Assembly (NCBI GenBank): GCA_002367335.1
Contig: DFBI01000184.1
Span: 26,163-39,389 of the forward strand
Direction of reading: 5' to 3'
Origin: Syntrophaceae bacterium UBA3084
GTDB lineage: Bacteria; Desulfobacterota; Syntrophia; Syntrophales; UBA6807
Length of the DNA: 13,227 nt
In this document: positions 1-6,863 of the stretch, piece after piece
Position numbering within the stretch: the stretch's first letter is position 1
Layout of the letters: every line of letters begins with the position of its first letter
Notes under the pieces: model-generated
Told to the model about the DNA's origin: nothing
Databases searched by the model: none
Seen by the model: the letters and a program-made list of their open reading frames with translations, nothing else
Position numbers and translations under genes: made by a program

Positions 1-393
1 TATGTAGCAGGTACCGGAGAACTGGCTGTCTTTTGCGGGGCTATGGTGGGCGCTGGTATCGGTTTCCTCTGGTACAATACGTATCCGGCACAGATCTTTA
101 TGGGTGATGTGGGGTCACTTTCACTGGGAGGCGCCCTGGGAACTTTAGCTGTTTTGACAAAGCAGGAAATTCTTTTGGCTATAGTGGGCGGAATATTTGT
201 GATTGAGACTATTTCTGTCATATTTCAGGTTGGGTGGTTCAAAGTATCCAATGGGAGACGCATATTCAGAATGGCTCCAATTCATCACCATTTTGAGCTG
301 AAAGGATGGGCTGAGCCCAAGGTAATTGTGCGATTCTGGATTATTACCATTATCCTTGCCCTTGTTGCTGTAAGTACGTTGAAGCTGAGATAG
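1..393 (+). CDS. mraY: MraY, phospho-N-acetylmuramoyl-pentapeptide transferase (3' part only)
   Basis: This integral membrane enzyme transfers phospho-MurNAc-pentapeptide from UDP to undecaprenyl phosphate, making lipid I. The reading frame is open from base 1, so the window cuts off the N-terminal part and only the last 130 residues are present; the family is usually about 320-370 residues. The visible part holds the diagnostic loop NTYPAQIFMGDVGSLSLGG (residues 26-44 of the fragment), whose MGD aspartate (residue 36) is a catalytic acid in the family. It also holds the triple-histidine loop APIHHHFELKGW (92-103), followed by a final hydrophobic helix and the short basic end LKLR. The stop is 9 nt before the murD ATG, so the two genes are almost certainly cotranscribed. 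Identity is certain; the true start lies outside the window. Confidence 0.97.
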   Translation, partial: YVAGTGELAVFCGAMVGAGIGFLWYNTYPAQIFMGDVGSLSLGGALGTLAVLTKQEILLAIVGGIFVIETISVIFQVGWFKVSNGRRIFRMAPIHHHFELKGWAEPKVIVRFWIITIILALVAVSTLKLR

Positions 394-402
394 GATGGTC
401 GT

Positions 403-1761
403 ATGGATTTATCCGGTCGCAGGGTATTGGTTGTCGGTCTGGGAAGAACGGGGGTGGCAACAGCCAGGTTTTTGGTGAAGAGGGAAGCAGAAGTCGTAAT
501 AATAGATGAAAAACCAGCTTCTGAGTTGGAAAGCGCAATTCGTGAACTCGGAAGTTTGAACGTAGATCTACAATTGGGAAAACATAATGCTGATATTCTG
601 CCACGATTTGATTTAGTCGTACCTTCTCCCGGCGTTCCACCGTTTAACTATTTACTTGCCGGAGCGTTAGAGAGAGGAATTCCGATTATAAGCGAGATAG
701 AACTTGCTTCCGGATTTATAAAGAAACCGATGATTGCCATTACCGGAACAAACGGTAAGACAACAACAACAAAGCTGGTTGGAAAAATGCTTTTGCAATG
801 GGGAAAAAAGATCTTTGAGGGGGGGAATATAGGAAACCCCCTGATAGCTTTTGTTGATGGGAAACAGAGAGAAGATTATCTGGTTGTGGAAGTGAGTAGC
901 TTTCAGCTCCAGTGGGTTGATTCCTTTCACCCTGTTATATCGGTTCTTTTAAATGTGAGTCCTGATCATCTCGACTATCACGGCACTTTTGATAAGTATC
1001 GAAGAGTAAAAGAAAGACTTTTTACAAATCATTGCGAAACTGATGTGGCAGTTCTCAATGCAGATGATCCTGTTACTGAATCACTTTCTGAGAAGATTGT
1101 GGCAAAGGTGAAACGCTTTAGTTCTTCCTTCAAACTTGAAGAGGGGATTTTTATAGACGGTTCTGTTCTGCGATATCGGGATCAGAAAGGGAGAAATGAG
1201 GAATATCCTCTTGAGGGTATAAAATTGCCGGGTAATCACAATTTAGAAAATATTATGGCCGCAATCCTTGTTTCGAGAAGTGTGGGATGTCCCCGCAACA
1301 AGATTATCGATGCTCTCGCGGACTTCGAAGGAATTCCACATAGAGTGGAATTTGTTGGAGTAAAGAATGGTGTGGAATTTTATAACGATTCAAAAGGAAC
1401 CAATGTAGATGCAGTAGCCAGAGCACTTGAGATATTTTCCAGACCGGTCATTCTTCTTTTGGGTGGAAGAGATAAGGGTGGGGATTTTACTGTTCTGTCC
1501 AGTTTGATATTGGAAAAGGTCAGGGAATTGATTTTCTTTGGCGAGGCAGGAAAACAGATTAATTCACTGGTTGGTGGAATTGTAACAACAAAAATTACAA
1601 AGAATCTTAAAGAAGCCGTTAATATGGCATGGAACGATTCTGTCTCCGGTGATGTTGTTCTACTTTCGCCGGGGTGCGCAAGTTTTGATGAGTTTACCAG
1701 TTATGAGGCCCGGGGGAACTTTTTTAAGGATTTTGTTAAGGGGATCAAGGGACAAGGATAA
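403..1761 (+). CDS. murD: MurD, UDP-N-acetylmuramoyl-L-alanine--D-glutamate ligase
   Basis: This cytoplasmic ATP-dependent Mur ligase adds D-glutamate to UDP-MurNAc-L-Ala. At 452 residues it has normal MurD length. An N-terminal Rossmann-like segment (VLVVGLGRTGVATARF, residues 8-23) is followed by the ATP P-loop GTNGKTTTT (115-123) and EVSSFQL (163-169). NVSPDHLDYHG (184-194) comes next, then lysine 203 in YRRVKERLF, the likely carbamylated lysine. The central domain also has HNLENIMAA (279-287). The C-terminal domain carries DSKGTNVDA (329-337), GGRDKGG (354-360) and LSPGCASFDEF (421-431), a small variant of the usual SPACASFD. The ATG is preceded by a weak AGGA formed partly by the mraY stop region. 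A 123-nt repeat-filled gap follows before ftsW. Confidence 0.97.
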   Translation: MDLSGRRVLVVGLGRTGVATARFLVKREAEVVIIDEKPASELESAIRELGSLNVDLQLGKHNADILPRFDLVVPSPGVPPFNYLLAGALERGIPIISEIELASGFIKKPMIAITGTNGKTTTTKLVGKMLLQWGKKIFEGGNIGNPLIAFVDGKQREDYLVVEVSSFQLQWVDSFHPVISVLLNVSPDHLDYHGTFDKYRRVKERLFTNHCETDVAVLNADDPVTESLSEKIVAKVKRFSSSFKLEEGIFIDGSVLRYRDQKGRNEEYPLEGIKLPGNHNLENIMAAILVSRSVGCPRNKIIDALADFEGIPHRVEFVGVKNGVEFYNDSKGTNVDAVARALEIFSRPVILLLGGRDKGGDFTVLSSLILEKVRELIFFGEAGKQINSLVGGIVTTKITKNLKEAVNMAWNDSVSGDVVLLSPGCASFDEFTSYEARGNFFKDFVKGIKGQG

Positions 1762-1765
1762 ATAT

Positions 1766-1806
1766 AATTTTGAATTTTGAATTTTGAATTCTTAGTTTTG
1801 AATTAA
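1766..1806 (+). repeat. AATTTTG heptamer repeat in the murD-ftsW gap
   Basis: Three perfect tandem copies of AATTTTG occupy 1766-1786, followed by a degenerate continuation ending in TTTTGAATTAA (1796-1806). That 11-mer recurs at 1856-1866, and TTGAATTAAGG at 1858-1868 is repeated exactly at 5812-5822 in the murC-murB gap. The array is non-coding. Function is unknown; slippage-prone low-complexity spacer is the simplest reading. Confidence 0.75.
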
Positions 1807-1822
1807 CGACCAAGGTGGATGG

Positions 1823-1846
1823 CATGGACAAACTTGTTTGTCCGTG
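1823..1846 (+). repeat. Hairpin (near-perfect inverted repeat) between murD and ftsW
   Basis: Arms 1823-1833 and 1836-1846 pair over 11 positions with a single T-G wobble (1825/1844) and a 2-nt centre, or 10 pairs around a CTTG loop. The core is GGACAAAC / GTTTGTCC. No T-run follows, so it is not a standard intrinsic terminator, and genes on both sides run in the same direction. It sits inside a 49-bp segment (1807-1855) bounded by identical 11-bp direct repeats TTTTGAATTAA. It could be an mRNA processing or attenuation hairpin, or a small inserted palindromic element. Confidence 0.6.
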
Positions 1847-1851
1847 GATGT

Positions 1852-1866
1852 TTAATTTTGAATTAA
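1852..1866 (+). repeat. Short AT-rich palindrome TTAATT-TTG-AATTAA
   Basis: This is a perfect 6-bp inverted repeat with a 3-nt centre. It is also a further copy of the AATTTTG/TTGAATTAA repeat seen at 1766-1806 and near 5791-5822. It lies just upstream of the ftsW ribosome binding site. AT-only arms make weak RNA structure, so membership of the repeat family is the more useful description. Confidence 0.5.
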
Positions 1867-1870
1867 GGGC

Positions 1871-1877
1871 AAAGGAG
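1871..1877 (+). promoter_or_regulatory. Ribosome binding site that fixes the ftsW TTG start
   Basis: AAAGGAG lies 7 nt before TTG at 1885. No ATG or GTG in frame nearby gives an N-terminus that still precedes the first FtsW membrane helix, so this strong Shine-Dalgarno decides the unusual start codon. Confidence 0.75.
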
Positions 1878-1884
1878 CGGGGCG

Positions 1885-2994
1885 TTGGAAGAGAAGAGGT
1901 GTGATCTCATTATTTTGCTCGTTACGCTGATTTTGGTAACGATAGGTACGGTGATGATATACAGCTCAAGCTCCATCATGGCTATGGAGAAGTTCAAGGA
2001 TGAGTACTATTTTCTGAGGAAACAAGCGTTTTTCGTATTTCTGGGATTGGGTACGATGATTATGATGTCTAAATTTCCTTATTATCATTTAAGAAAAATT
2101 GCATATCCTGGCATTTTTGTTTCTATTGCCCTTCTTTCTTTGCTTTTTGTCCCCGGGTTTGGCGTCAAAGTTGGTGGGGCTACACGATGGCTTAAAATAG
2201 GTGGTTTTACGTTTCAGGTAACTGAGCTGGTGAAAGTTGCGATAGTTCTGTTTTTAGCCCATTTTTTTACGAAAAAAATAGAATATATTAAGGAATTCAC
2301 CCGGGTTTTTCTCGTACCGTTGTCTATTGGTTCCGTTATTGTAGGCCTTGTATTACTGCAGCCGGACTTTGGCACTTCCGTAGTCATAGTAATCGTAATG
2401 ATGTCCATGCTTTATCTTGCTGGTTGCAGAATTGTTTATATGACGGGACTCGCATCTGTCTTTGTTCCTGCTGGGGTGGCTTTAATCATTTATAAGCATT
2501 ACCGTCTGGAAAGATTGCTTTCATTCCTCGATCCATGGAAAGATCCGAGTAATTCGGGATTTCAGATTATCCAGTCATTCATTTCCTTTGGATCCGGAGG
2601 AACCTTTGGTGTTGGCCTTGGAAATAGCGTGCAAAAATTGTTTTATCTTCCCGAACTTCATACTGATTTTATTCTTGCCGTCATTGCCGAGGAAGGTGGC
2701 TTTGTTATGGTTGCGATAGTTATTATTTTATTTGTTCTGTTGATTATCGGGGGGTTTACGGTGTCTATTCGGTGTCCTGATTTGTTTGGGACTCTTTTGG
2801 CCGGGGGTTTAACTATTATTATTGCAGTGGAGACATTTATTAACATGGGTTGTGTTATGGGGCTTTTGCCAACGAAGGGATTAGCGCTTCCTTTTTTAAG
2901 CTATGGTGGAACGTCATTGATTGTGAGCATGGCATCAGTGGGGATTCTTCTAAATATATCGTCATATTTGCGAGCGGATAAGGGCAATGAGTAA
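1885..2994 (+). CDS. ftsW: FtsW, septal SEDS-family peptidoglycan glycosyltransferase
   Basis: This multi-pass inner membrane SEDS protein polymerises lipid II into septal glycan together with a class B penicillin-binding protein (FtsI type). At 369 residues it has ordinary length. About ten hydrophobic helices can be seen, the first at residues 8-26. Diagnostic stretches are GGATRWLKIGGFTFQVTEL (97-115), QPDFGTS (159-165) and GVGLGNSVQKLFYLPELHTDF (242-262), whose Asp261 matches the aspartate required for SEDS polymerase activity. The C-terminal signature LPTKGLALPFLSYGGTSL lies at 328-345. FtsW is preferred to RodA because of the dcw position and the GLGNSVQKLFYLPE wording. Translation starts at TTG with a good ribosome binding site. 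A 120-nt repeat-bearing leader separates it from murD. Confidence 0.96.
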   Translation: MEEKRCDLIILLVTLILVTIGTVMIYSSSSIMAMEKFKDEYYFLRKQAFFVFLGLGTMIMMSKFPYYHLRKIAYPGIFVSIALLSLLFVPGFGVKVGGATRWLKIGGFTFQVTELVKVAIVLFLAHFFTKKIEYIKEFTRVFLVPLSIGSVIVGLVLLQPDFGTSVVIVIVMMSMLYLAGCRIVYMTGLASVFVPAGVALIIYKHYRLERLLSFLDPWKDPSNSGFQIIQSFISFGSGGTFGVGLGNSVQKLFYLPELHTDFILAVIAEEGGFVMVAIVIILFVLLIIGGFTVSIRCPDLFGTLLAGGLTIIIAVETFINMGCVMGLLPTKGLALPFLSYGGTSLIVSMASVGILLNISSYLRADKGNE

Positions 2995-3047
2995 CAAAAA
3001 TCCATCCATATATAAAATTAGTAAATGTTCCGACGAATAAGATTAAT

Positions 3048-3167
3048 ATGATCCGGTTGATAATCATAGGGGTGGGAATAGTTGTCCTTTTTACCATTTC
3101 GATGTGTAAGGTTTCTAAAAAAATGGACCCTTCTGCGATATTCTGGAAAGTTAGAAAGCGTTCATGA
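3048..3167 (+). CDS. Possible 39-residue single-pass membrane peptide between ftsW and murG
   Basis: An ATG-initiated frame encodes 39 residues. It begins MIRLIIIGVGIVVLFTISM, a strongly hydrophobic stretch long enough for one membrane helix (about residues 2-19). A Cys at 20 and a basic tail rich in Lys and Arg follow, ending KVRKRS, so an N-out or signal-anchor topology with the basic end in the cytoplasm is plausible. The preceding residues do not make a good lipobox. I do not recognise the product. Against it: no clear Shine-Dalgarno precedes the ATG, and AT-rich spacer can encode hydrophobic runs by chance. In favour: it fills the only substantial non-repeat part of the ftsW-murG gap and lies among membrane division genes. 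It may be real, a remnant, or chance. Confidence 0.3.
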   Translation: MIRLIIIGVGIVVLFTISMCKVSKKMDPSAIFWKVRKRS

Positions 3168-3208
3168 AGGAGATATTCAGGTCTGGTATCAAATCAGGCA
3201 GGCACATG

Positions 3209-3252
3209 GGGGCAAAGGCACATAGGTTTATAATAGGGGCAGAGGCACAAAG
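3209..3252 (+). repeat. GGGGCA..GGCACA direct repeat upstream of murG
   Basis: Two 17-bp copies, 3209-3225 and 3236-3252, match at 15 of 17 positions with a 27-bp offset. A looser GGCAGGCACATG (3197-3208) precedes them. The second copy ends a few bases before the murG start, where a Shine-Dalgarno would normally be, and replaces it with A-rich sequence. The repeat is non-coding and its function is unknown. Confidence 0.65.
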
Positions 3253-3263
3253 AAAAAGTGGAT

Positions 3264-4370
3264 ATGAATATAATTATAGCAGGCGGAGGCACAGGTGGGC
3301 ATTTGTTTCCAGGAGTGGCAATCGCTGAAGAGTTCATAGGGAGAAGCCCTAGGAACAATGTTCTTTTTATCGGAACTGAGAAAGGTCTGGAGAGAAAAAT
3401 ATTAGGGGATATGGGATTTCAACTTCGTACAATCAACGTTGCGGGAGTAAGGGGGAAAGGCCCCGTCAAAACTTTTACAGGTTTGATCAAAATTCCCATG
3501 AGTATAGTCCAATCCTACTCTATTATCCATGATTTTTGTCCCGATCTTATTATAGGTGTTGGTGGCTACGCATCGGGACCGGTTGTCATGACAGGCCACT
3601 ATATGGGGAAAAGAACGGTTATTGCCGAGCAAAATGCTGTCCCCGGTCTTACAAACAGGATTCTGGGAAAGTTTGTGGACAGGGTTTTTGTAACCTTTTT
3701 AGAAACTGAAAAATGGTTTTCAAAAAAGAATATTGTTGTAACAGGAAATCCCGTGCGGGCCGGATTTACCAGGAAAGAAACAAAATTAAGAAAAACGGGG
3801 GGTAAGTTTACTCTTCTTATATTCGGGGGAAGCCAGGGTGCCTCCGCAATTAACAGCGCTGTTGCCGATGCCTTAACTTATCTGGAAAAAATCAGGGATG
3901 AGATTAAGATCATTCATCAGACAGGAAGAGGGAATGTTGACAAACTAACAAAGGTTTATATGGATCATCGTATAGATGCCGATGTATTTTCCTTCATTTA
4001 TGATATGGCTTCTGTTTATGATTTGGCAGACCTTCTTGTATGCAGAGCGGGGGCAACAACGATAGCCGAAATAACGGCAAAGGGGAAAGCGGCGCTTCTT
4101 GTACCTTTCCCATTTGCGGCAGGTGATCATCAGAGATTAAATGCTCAGGTACTGGTCAATGCGGGAGCAGCTGAGATGATGCTTGAAAAAGATATGGACG
4201 GTAAAAAACTTGCTCATGTTATCGGGCAACTTTTCCATAATCGAGAAAGGATCAAACGGATGGAGGAGAAGTCTCGCACTTTAGGTAATATAAAAGCCGC
4301 TGCCAATATTGTGGATGAATGTTTATACTTAACATCATCAAAACCACACAGGAAGAGACTCAATGCATAG
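3264..4370 (+). CDS. murG: MurG, UDP-GlcNAc:lipid I N-acetylglucosaminyltransferase
   Basis: This peripheral membrane GT-B glycosyltransferase (family GT28) acts on the cytoplasmic face, adding GlcNAc to lipid I to give lipid II. From the ATG at 3264 it has 368 residues. The N-terminal domain has GGGTGGHLFPG (7-17), GVGGYASGP (98-106) and AEQNAVPGLTNR (121-132). The C-terminal nucleotide-sugar domain has FGGSQGASAIN (187-197), HQTGRGN (218-224), CRAGATTIAEI (260-270) and PFPFAAGDHQRLNA (281-294). A GTG two codons upstream (3258) is an alternative start. I prefer the ATG because MNIIIAGGGTGGH matches the family N-terminus, but neither has a good ribosome binding site because a repeat occupies that position. 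The 3' end overlaps murC by 8 nt. Confidence 0.96.
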   Translation: MNIIIAGGGTGGHLFPGVAIAEEFIGRSPRNNVLFIGTEKGLERKILGDMGFQLRTINVAGVRGKGPVKTFTGLIKIPMSIVQSYSIIHDFCPDLIIGVGGYASGPVVMTGHYMGKRTVIAEQNAVPGLTNRILGKFVDRVFVTFLETEKWFSKKNIVVTGNPVRAGFTRKETKLRKTGGKFTLLIFGGSQGASAINSAVADALTYLEKIRDEIKIIHQTGRGNVDKLTKVYMDHRIDADVFSFIYDMASVYDLADLLVCRAGATTIAEITAKGKAALLVPFPFAAGDHQRLNAQVLVNAGAAEMMLEKDMDGKKLAHVIGQLFHNRERIKRMEEKSRTLGNIKAAANIVDECLYLTSSKPHRKRLNA

Positions 4371-5727
4371 AAGGGTAAAACATATTTATTTCGTGGGGAT
4401 AGGTGGTATAGGAATGAGTGGAATCGCGGAAGTGCTGCTGAATCTCGGTTATGAGATAAGTGGTTCTGATATCAGCAAAACAGATATTACAAAGCGGTTA
4501 TCGTCTCTTAGAGCAAAGATTTTTTATCGGCACGACCCATCGAATCTTGGTGATGTTGATGTCGTAGTTACTTCGACGGCTGTCAGCGAAGATAATCCCG
4601 AAGTAATAGAGGCACATAACAGGAACATTCCTGTTATTCCACGGGCGGAAATGCTTGCCGAGTTGCTGAAAATGAAAATTTCAGTTGCTGTGTCAGGCTC
4701 TCACGGAAAAACGACGACAACATCCATGATTTCAACAATTCTTGCTCATGGCGGACTTGATCCGACTATGGTTATAGGAGGGAAACTGGCAAGCATAGGG
4801 AGTAACGCGAGGTTGGGAAGTGGAGAAGTGATTGTGGCCGAGGCCGATGAAAGTGATGGTTCTTTTCTCAAACTGCGTCCTTACATTGCAGTGATTACAA
4901 ATATCGATCGTGAACATCTCGATCACTTTTCAGGAATTGAAGAAATTAAAGAAGCATTCTTACAGTTCGCAAATCTCGTTCCTTTCTACGGTACAACGAT
5001 ACTTTTTCTTGATGACGAAAATGTGAAAGAGGTTTTGCCCGGTATCAAGAGAAAATTTATTACTTACGGTCTTTCCGAGGGAGCTGACTACCAGGCCAGG
5101 GATATATCTTTTAGTAGTTCAATGACGCGTTTTTCCCTTTATTATAAAGGTGATTTTATGGGGAATATTTCCCTGAATGTTCCGGGTGCTTTTAATGTCT
5201 GCAATGCTGTAGCGGCAGTTGCCGTGGCGCGCGAGCTTAATATGGAATTTTCTGCAATCATTGAAGGGATTCGTTCCTTTACAGGTGTCAATCGCAGGCT
5301 GGAAACGAAGGGAGAAAAGAATGGTGTCACAGTAGTCGATGATTATGGCCATCATCCGACGGAAATTAAAGCAACTCTGAAGGCGGTTAAACAGGCATGG
5401 AAAGAAAAAAGAATTATTGTGGTTTTTCAACCTCATCGCTACACCCGTACCAGGGCACTGTTTGACGAGTTTTTACATGCGTTTCATGATTCGGATGTCC
5501 TTATTGTTACAGATATTTATGCGGCCAGCGAAAAAAAGATAGAGGGTGTTCATTCAATAAATCTGTATCATGGGATCAAGGATTCCGGACATAAGGGGGT
5601 TACATACCTGTCAAGTTTTGACGAGATCGTTACACACTTGCAAACGATAGCCCGCCCGGGTGATGTAATCATTACAATGGGCGCCGGGAATATCTGGAAG
5701 GTCGGGGAGAGATTCCTGACATTGTGA
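4363..5727 (+). CDS. murC: MurC, UDP-N-acetylmuramate--L-alanine ligase
   Basis: This cytoplasmic ATP-dependent ligase adds L-alanine to UDP-MurNAc, the first amino acid of the stem peptide. At 454 residues it is a standard MurC. It has the N-terminal UDP-binding glycine motif FVGIGGIGMSGIAE (10-23) and the P-loop SGSHGKTTTT (111-120). Further motifs are EADESDGSF (160-168), NIDREHLDHF (180-189), NRRLETKG (310-317), VDDYGHHPTEI (325-335) and FQPHRYTRT (355-363). The C-terminal part has DIYAASE (384-390) and GAGNIWKVGE (440-449). In the usual HNxxN motif the histidine is Phe277, but both asparagines (278 and 281) are kept, so activity is expected. The ATG lies inside the end of murG (ATGCATAG, 8-nt overlap) with GGAAGAG upstream, consistent with translational coupling. 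Confidence 0.97.
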   Translation: MHRRVKHIYFVGIGGIGMSGIAEVLLNLGYEISGSDISKTDITKRLSSLRAKIFYRHDPSNLGDVDVVVTSTAVSEDNPEVIEAHNRNIPVIPRAEMLAELLKMKISVAVSGSHGKTTTTSMISTILAHGGLDPTMVIGGKLASIGSNARLGSGEVIVAEADESDGSFLKLRPYIAVITNIDREHLDHFSGIEEIKEAFLQFANLVPFYGTTILFLDDENVKEVLPGIKRKFITYGLSEGADYQARDISFSSSMTRFSLYYKGDFMGNISLNVPGAFNVCNAVAAVAVARELNMEFSAIIEGIRSFTGVNRRLETKGEKNGVTVVDDYGHHPTEIKATLKAVKQAWKEKRIIVVFQPHRYTRTRALFDEFLHAFHDSDVLIVTDIYAASEKKIEGVHSINLYHGIKDSGHKGVTYLSSFDEIVTHLQTIARPGDVIITMGAGNIWKVGERFLTL

Positions 5728-5790
5728 TCTTCATGCTCTGACGATACACGGAGTTAAGGGCAGGTAATACGGCAGCGAACGTATCAAATG

Positions 5791-5822
5791 TTAAATTTTG
5801 AATTATTAATGTTGAATTAAGG
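5791..5822 (+). repeat. AATTTTG/TTGAATTAA repeat copy in the murC-murB gap
   Basis: TTAAATTTTGAATTA (5791-5805) is followed by TTGAATTAAGG (5812-5822). The second string is identical to 1858-1868 in the murD-ftsW gap, about 3.95 kb away. The same spacer family therefore occurs in two separate gaps of the cluster. Confidence 0.6.
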
Positions 5823-5831
5823 AATCTTATC

Positions 5832-5848
5832 ATTTTTTAGTAAAAAAT
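5832..5848 (+). repeat. A/T-only palindrome
   Basis: ATTTTTTA and TAAAAAAT form a perfect 8-bp inverted repeat around a single G. With only A-T pairs it makes a weak RNA hairpin and no run of T follows, so it is not called a terminator. It is more likely a locally flexible or curved spacer. Confidence 0.45.
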
Positions 5849-5858
5849 AATTTATCTT

Positions 5859-5888
5859 TTTCGTGTTTTCGTACTTTCGTGTTTTCGT
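5859..5888 (+). repeat. TTTCGTGTTTTCGT 14-bp direct repeat
   Basis: Two exact copies of TTTCGTGTTTTCGT lie at 5859-5872 and 5875-5888 with a 16-bp offset. Each is itself an imperfect doubling of TTTCGT, giving four spaced TTTCGT cores. It is non-coding and sits between murC and murB, about 50 nt before the likely murB start. I recall similar strings from intergenic regions of other environmental bacteria but cannot verify that here. Confidence 0.7.
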
Positions 5889-5928
5889 GATAAAAATATT
5901 TGTTGTTTGTTCCCAGTTTATCCGGGTC

Positions 5929-5933
5929 AGGAA
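5929..5933 (+). promoter_or_regulatory. Ribosome binding site supporting the murB ATG at 5940
   Basis: AGGAA is followed by a 6-nt spacer and ATG at 5940. The longer frame starting at TTG 5907 has no purine-rich sequence before it and lies next to the TTTCGTG repeat, so the shorter start is preferred. Confidence 0.55.
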
Positions 5934-5939
5934 TTAGTA

Positions 5940-6863
5940 ATGATTAAGGATCAAGGAATAAGAGATAAGATCAGAAAAATCGCTTCGGGACAAGTGATCT
6001 TTGATGAGCCTATGTATCTCCACACATCTATGGGGGTTGGGGGTAAAACTGATATTCTCGTATCACCAGGCACCGTTGAGGAACTAAAAAGTATAACTGC
6101 TTATCTTGCGGAATGCAATATTCCTTTTCTACCAGTGGGAAATTGTACAAACCTTATCGTAAGGGATGGGGGATATAGGGGAGCTATAATTTCTCTGAAA
6201 AGTCTGGAGAAAATTGAACTGGAAGAAGTCCAGGGTGAAAATGTTTATATATGTGCCGAAGCCGGTACGTTCCTGTCCCGGTTGATTGATTTATCTATAC
6301 GGGAATCCCTTTCAGGTATGGAATTTTGTGCCGGTATTCCAGGTAGCGTGGGTGGGGGTATTAAGATGAATGCCGGTGCTTATGGTAGAGAGTTAAAAGA
6401 TATTGTAAAAAAAGTTTCACTGATAAATAGTGATGGAATTGTGAAGGAGATACCTCGAGACGATCTCCAGTTTGAATACAGGAACCTGGACCTGCCGGAA
6501 AGAAGTATTGTCGTCAGTGCTACATTTGGTCTCAGGAAAGGATCAAAAGAAAAAATTCAGGAAGAGGTCCTGGAGATTTTACGCACAAGGAGAAAGAAGC
6601 ATCCCTTAAACTATCGCACTGCCGGGTCTGTTTTTAAAAACCCGCGTAGTATGCCGGCAGGAAAAATCATCGAGGAACTTGGCCTCAAAGGATTCCATGT
6701 TGGCGACGCAGAGATATCGAAGATTCACGGAAATTTTATAATAAACCTGGGTAAAGCAAAGGCCGGGGACATTCTTACGCTTATTGATACAGTTCAGAAA
6801 ACAGTGCTGAAAGAAAGAAGGATCCCTTTGGAGCCTGAAATAAAGATAATAGGGGAAGATTAA
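5940..6863 (+). CDS. murB: MurB, UDP-N-acetylenolpyruvoylglucosamine reductase (type II)
   Basis: This soluble FAD- and NADPH-dependent reductase converts UDP-GlcNAc-enolpyruvate to UDP-MurNAc, the precursor used by MurC. From ATG 5940 it has 307 residues, the normal length of the short type II form. The FAD-binding region contains HTSMGVGGKTD (28-38), VGNCTNLIVRDGGYRG (66-81) and AGIPGSVGGGIKMNAGAYG (131-149). Likely catalytic residues are Tyr180-Arg181 in FEYRNL, Ser230 in RTAGSVFKNP and the C-terminal glutamate in LEPEIKII (297-304). The usual GxGSN loop reads GNCTN, with Cys69 in place of the middle glycine, and the HANFI motif reads HGNFI (263-267); both look tolerable. The stop overlaps the ftsQ ATG as TAATG. 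Confidence 0.95.
   Translation: MIKDQGIRDKIRKIASGQVIFDEPMYLHTSMGVGGKTDILVSPGTVEELKSITAYLAECNIPFLPVGNCTNLIVRDGGYRGAIISLKSLEKIELEEVQGENVYICAEAGTFLSRLIDLSIRESLSGMEFCAGIPGSVGGGIKMNAGAYGRELKDIVKKVSLINSDGIVKEIPRDDLQFEYRNLDLPERSIVVSATFGLRKGSKEKIQEEVLEILRTRRKKHPLNYRTAGSVFKNPRSMPAGKIIEELGLKGFHVGDAEISKIHGNFIINLGKAKAGDILTLIDTVQKTVLKERRIPLEPEIKIIGED

Noticed and set aside
350..930. Antisense open frames over mraY/murD
   Set aside because: They mirror strongly coding + strand genes and show no family motif or ribosome binding site.
1766..1866. CRISPR array or tRNA
   Set aside because: Units are 7-11 bp and lack uniform 20-40 bp spacers; no cloverleaf can be drawn.
2987..3040. 17-codon frame overlapping the ftsW stop
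   Set aside because: Too short, with no clear Shine-Dalgarno and no recognisable composition.
5832..5848. Intrinsic terminator after murC
   Set aside because: The palindrome is A/T only with no following T tract, and the downstream genes run in the same direction.
5907..5939. Longer murB start at TTG 5907
   Set aside because: No ribosome binding site, next to a repeat, and the extra 11 residues are not family-like; ATG 5940 has AGGAA at 6 nt.
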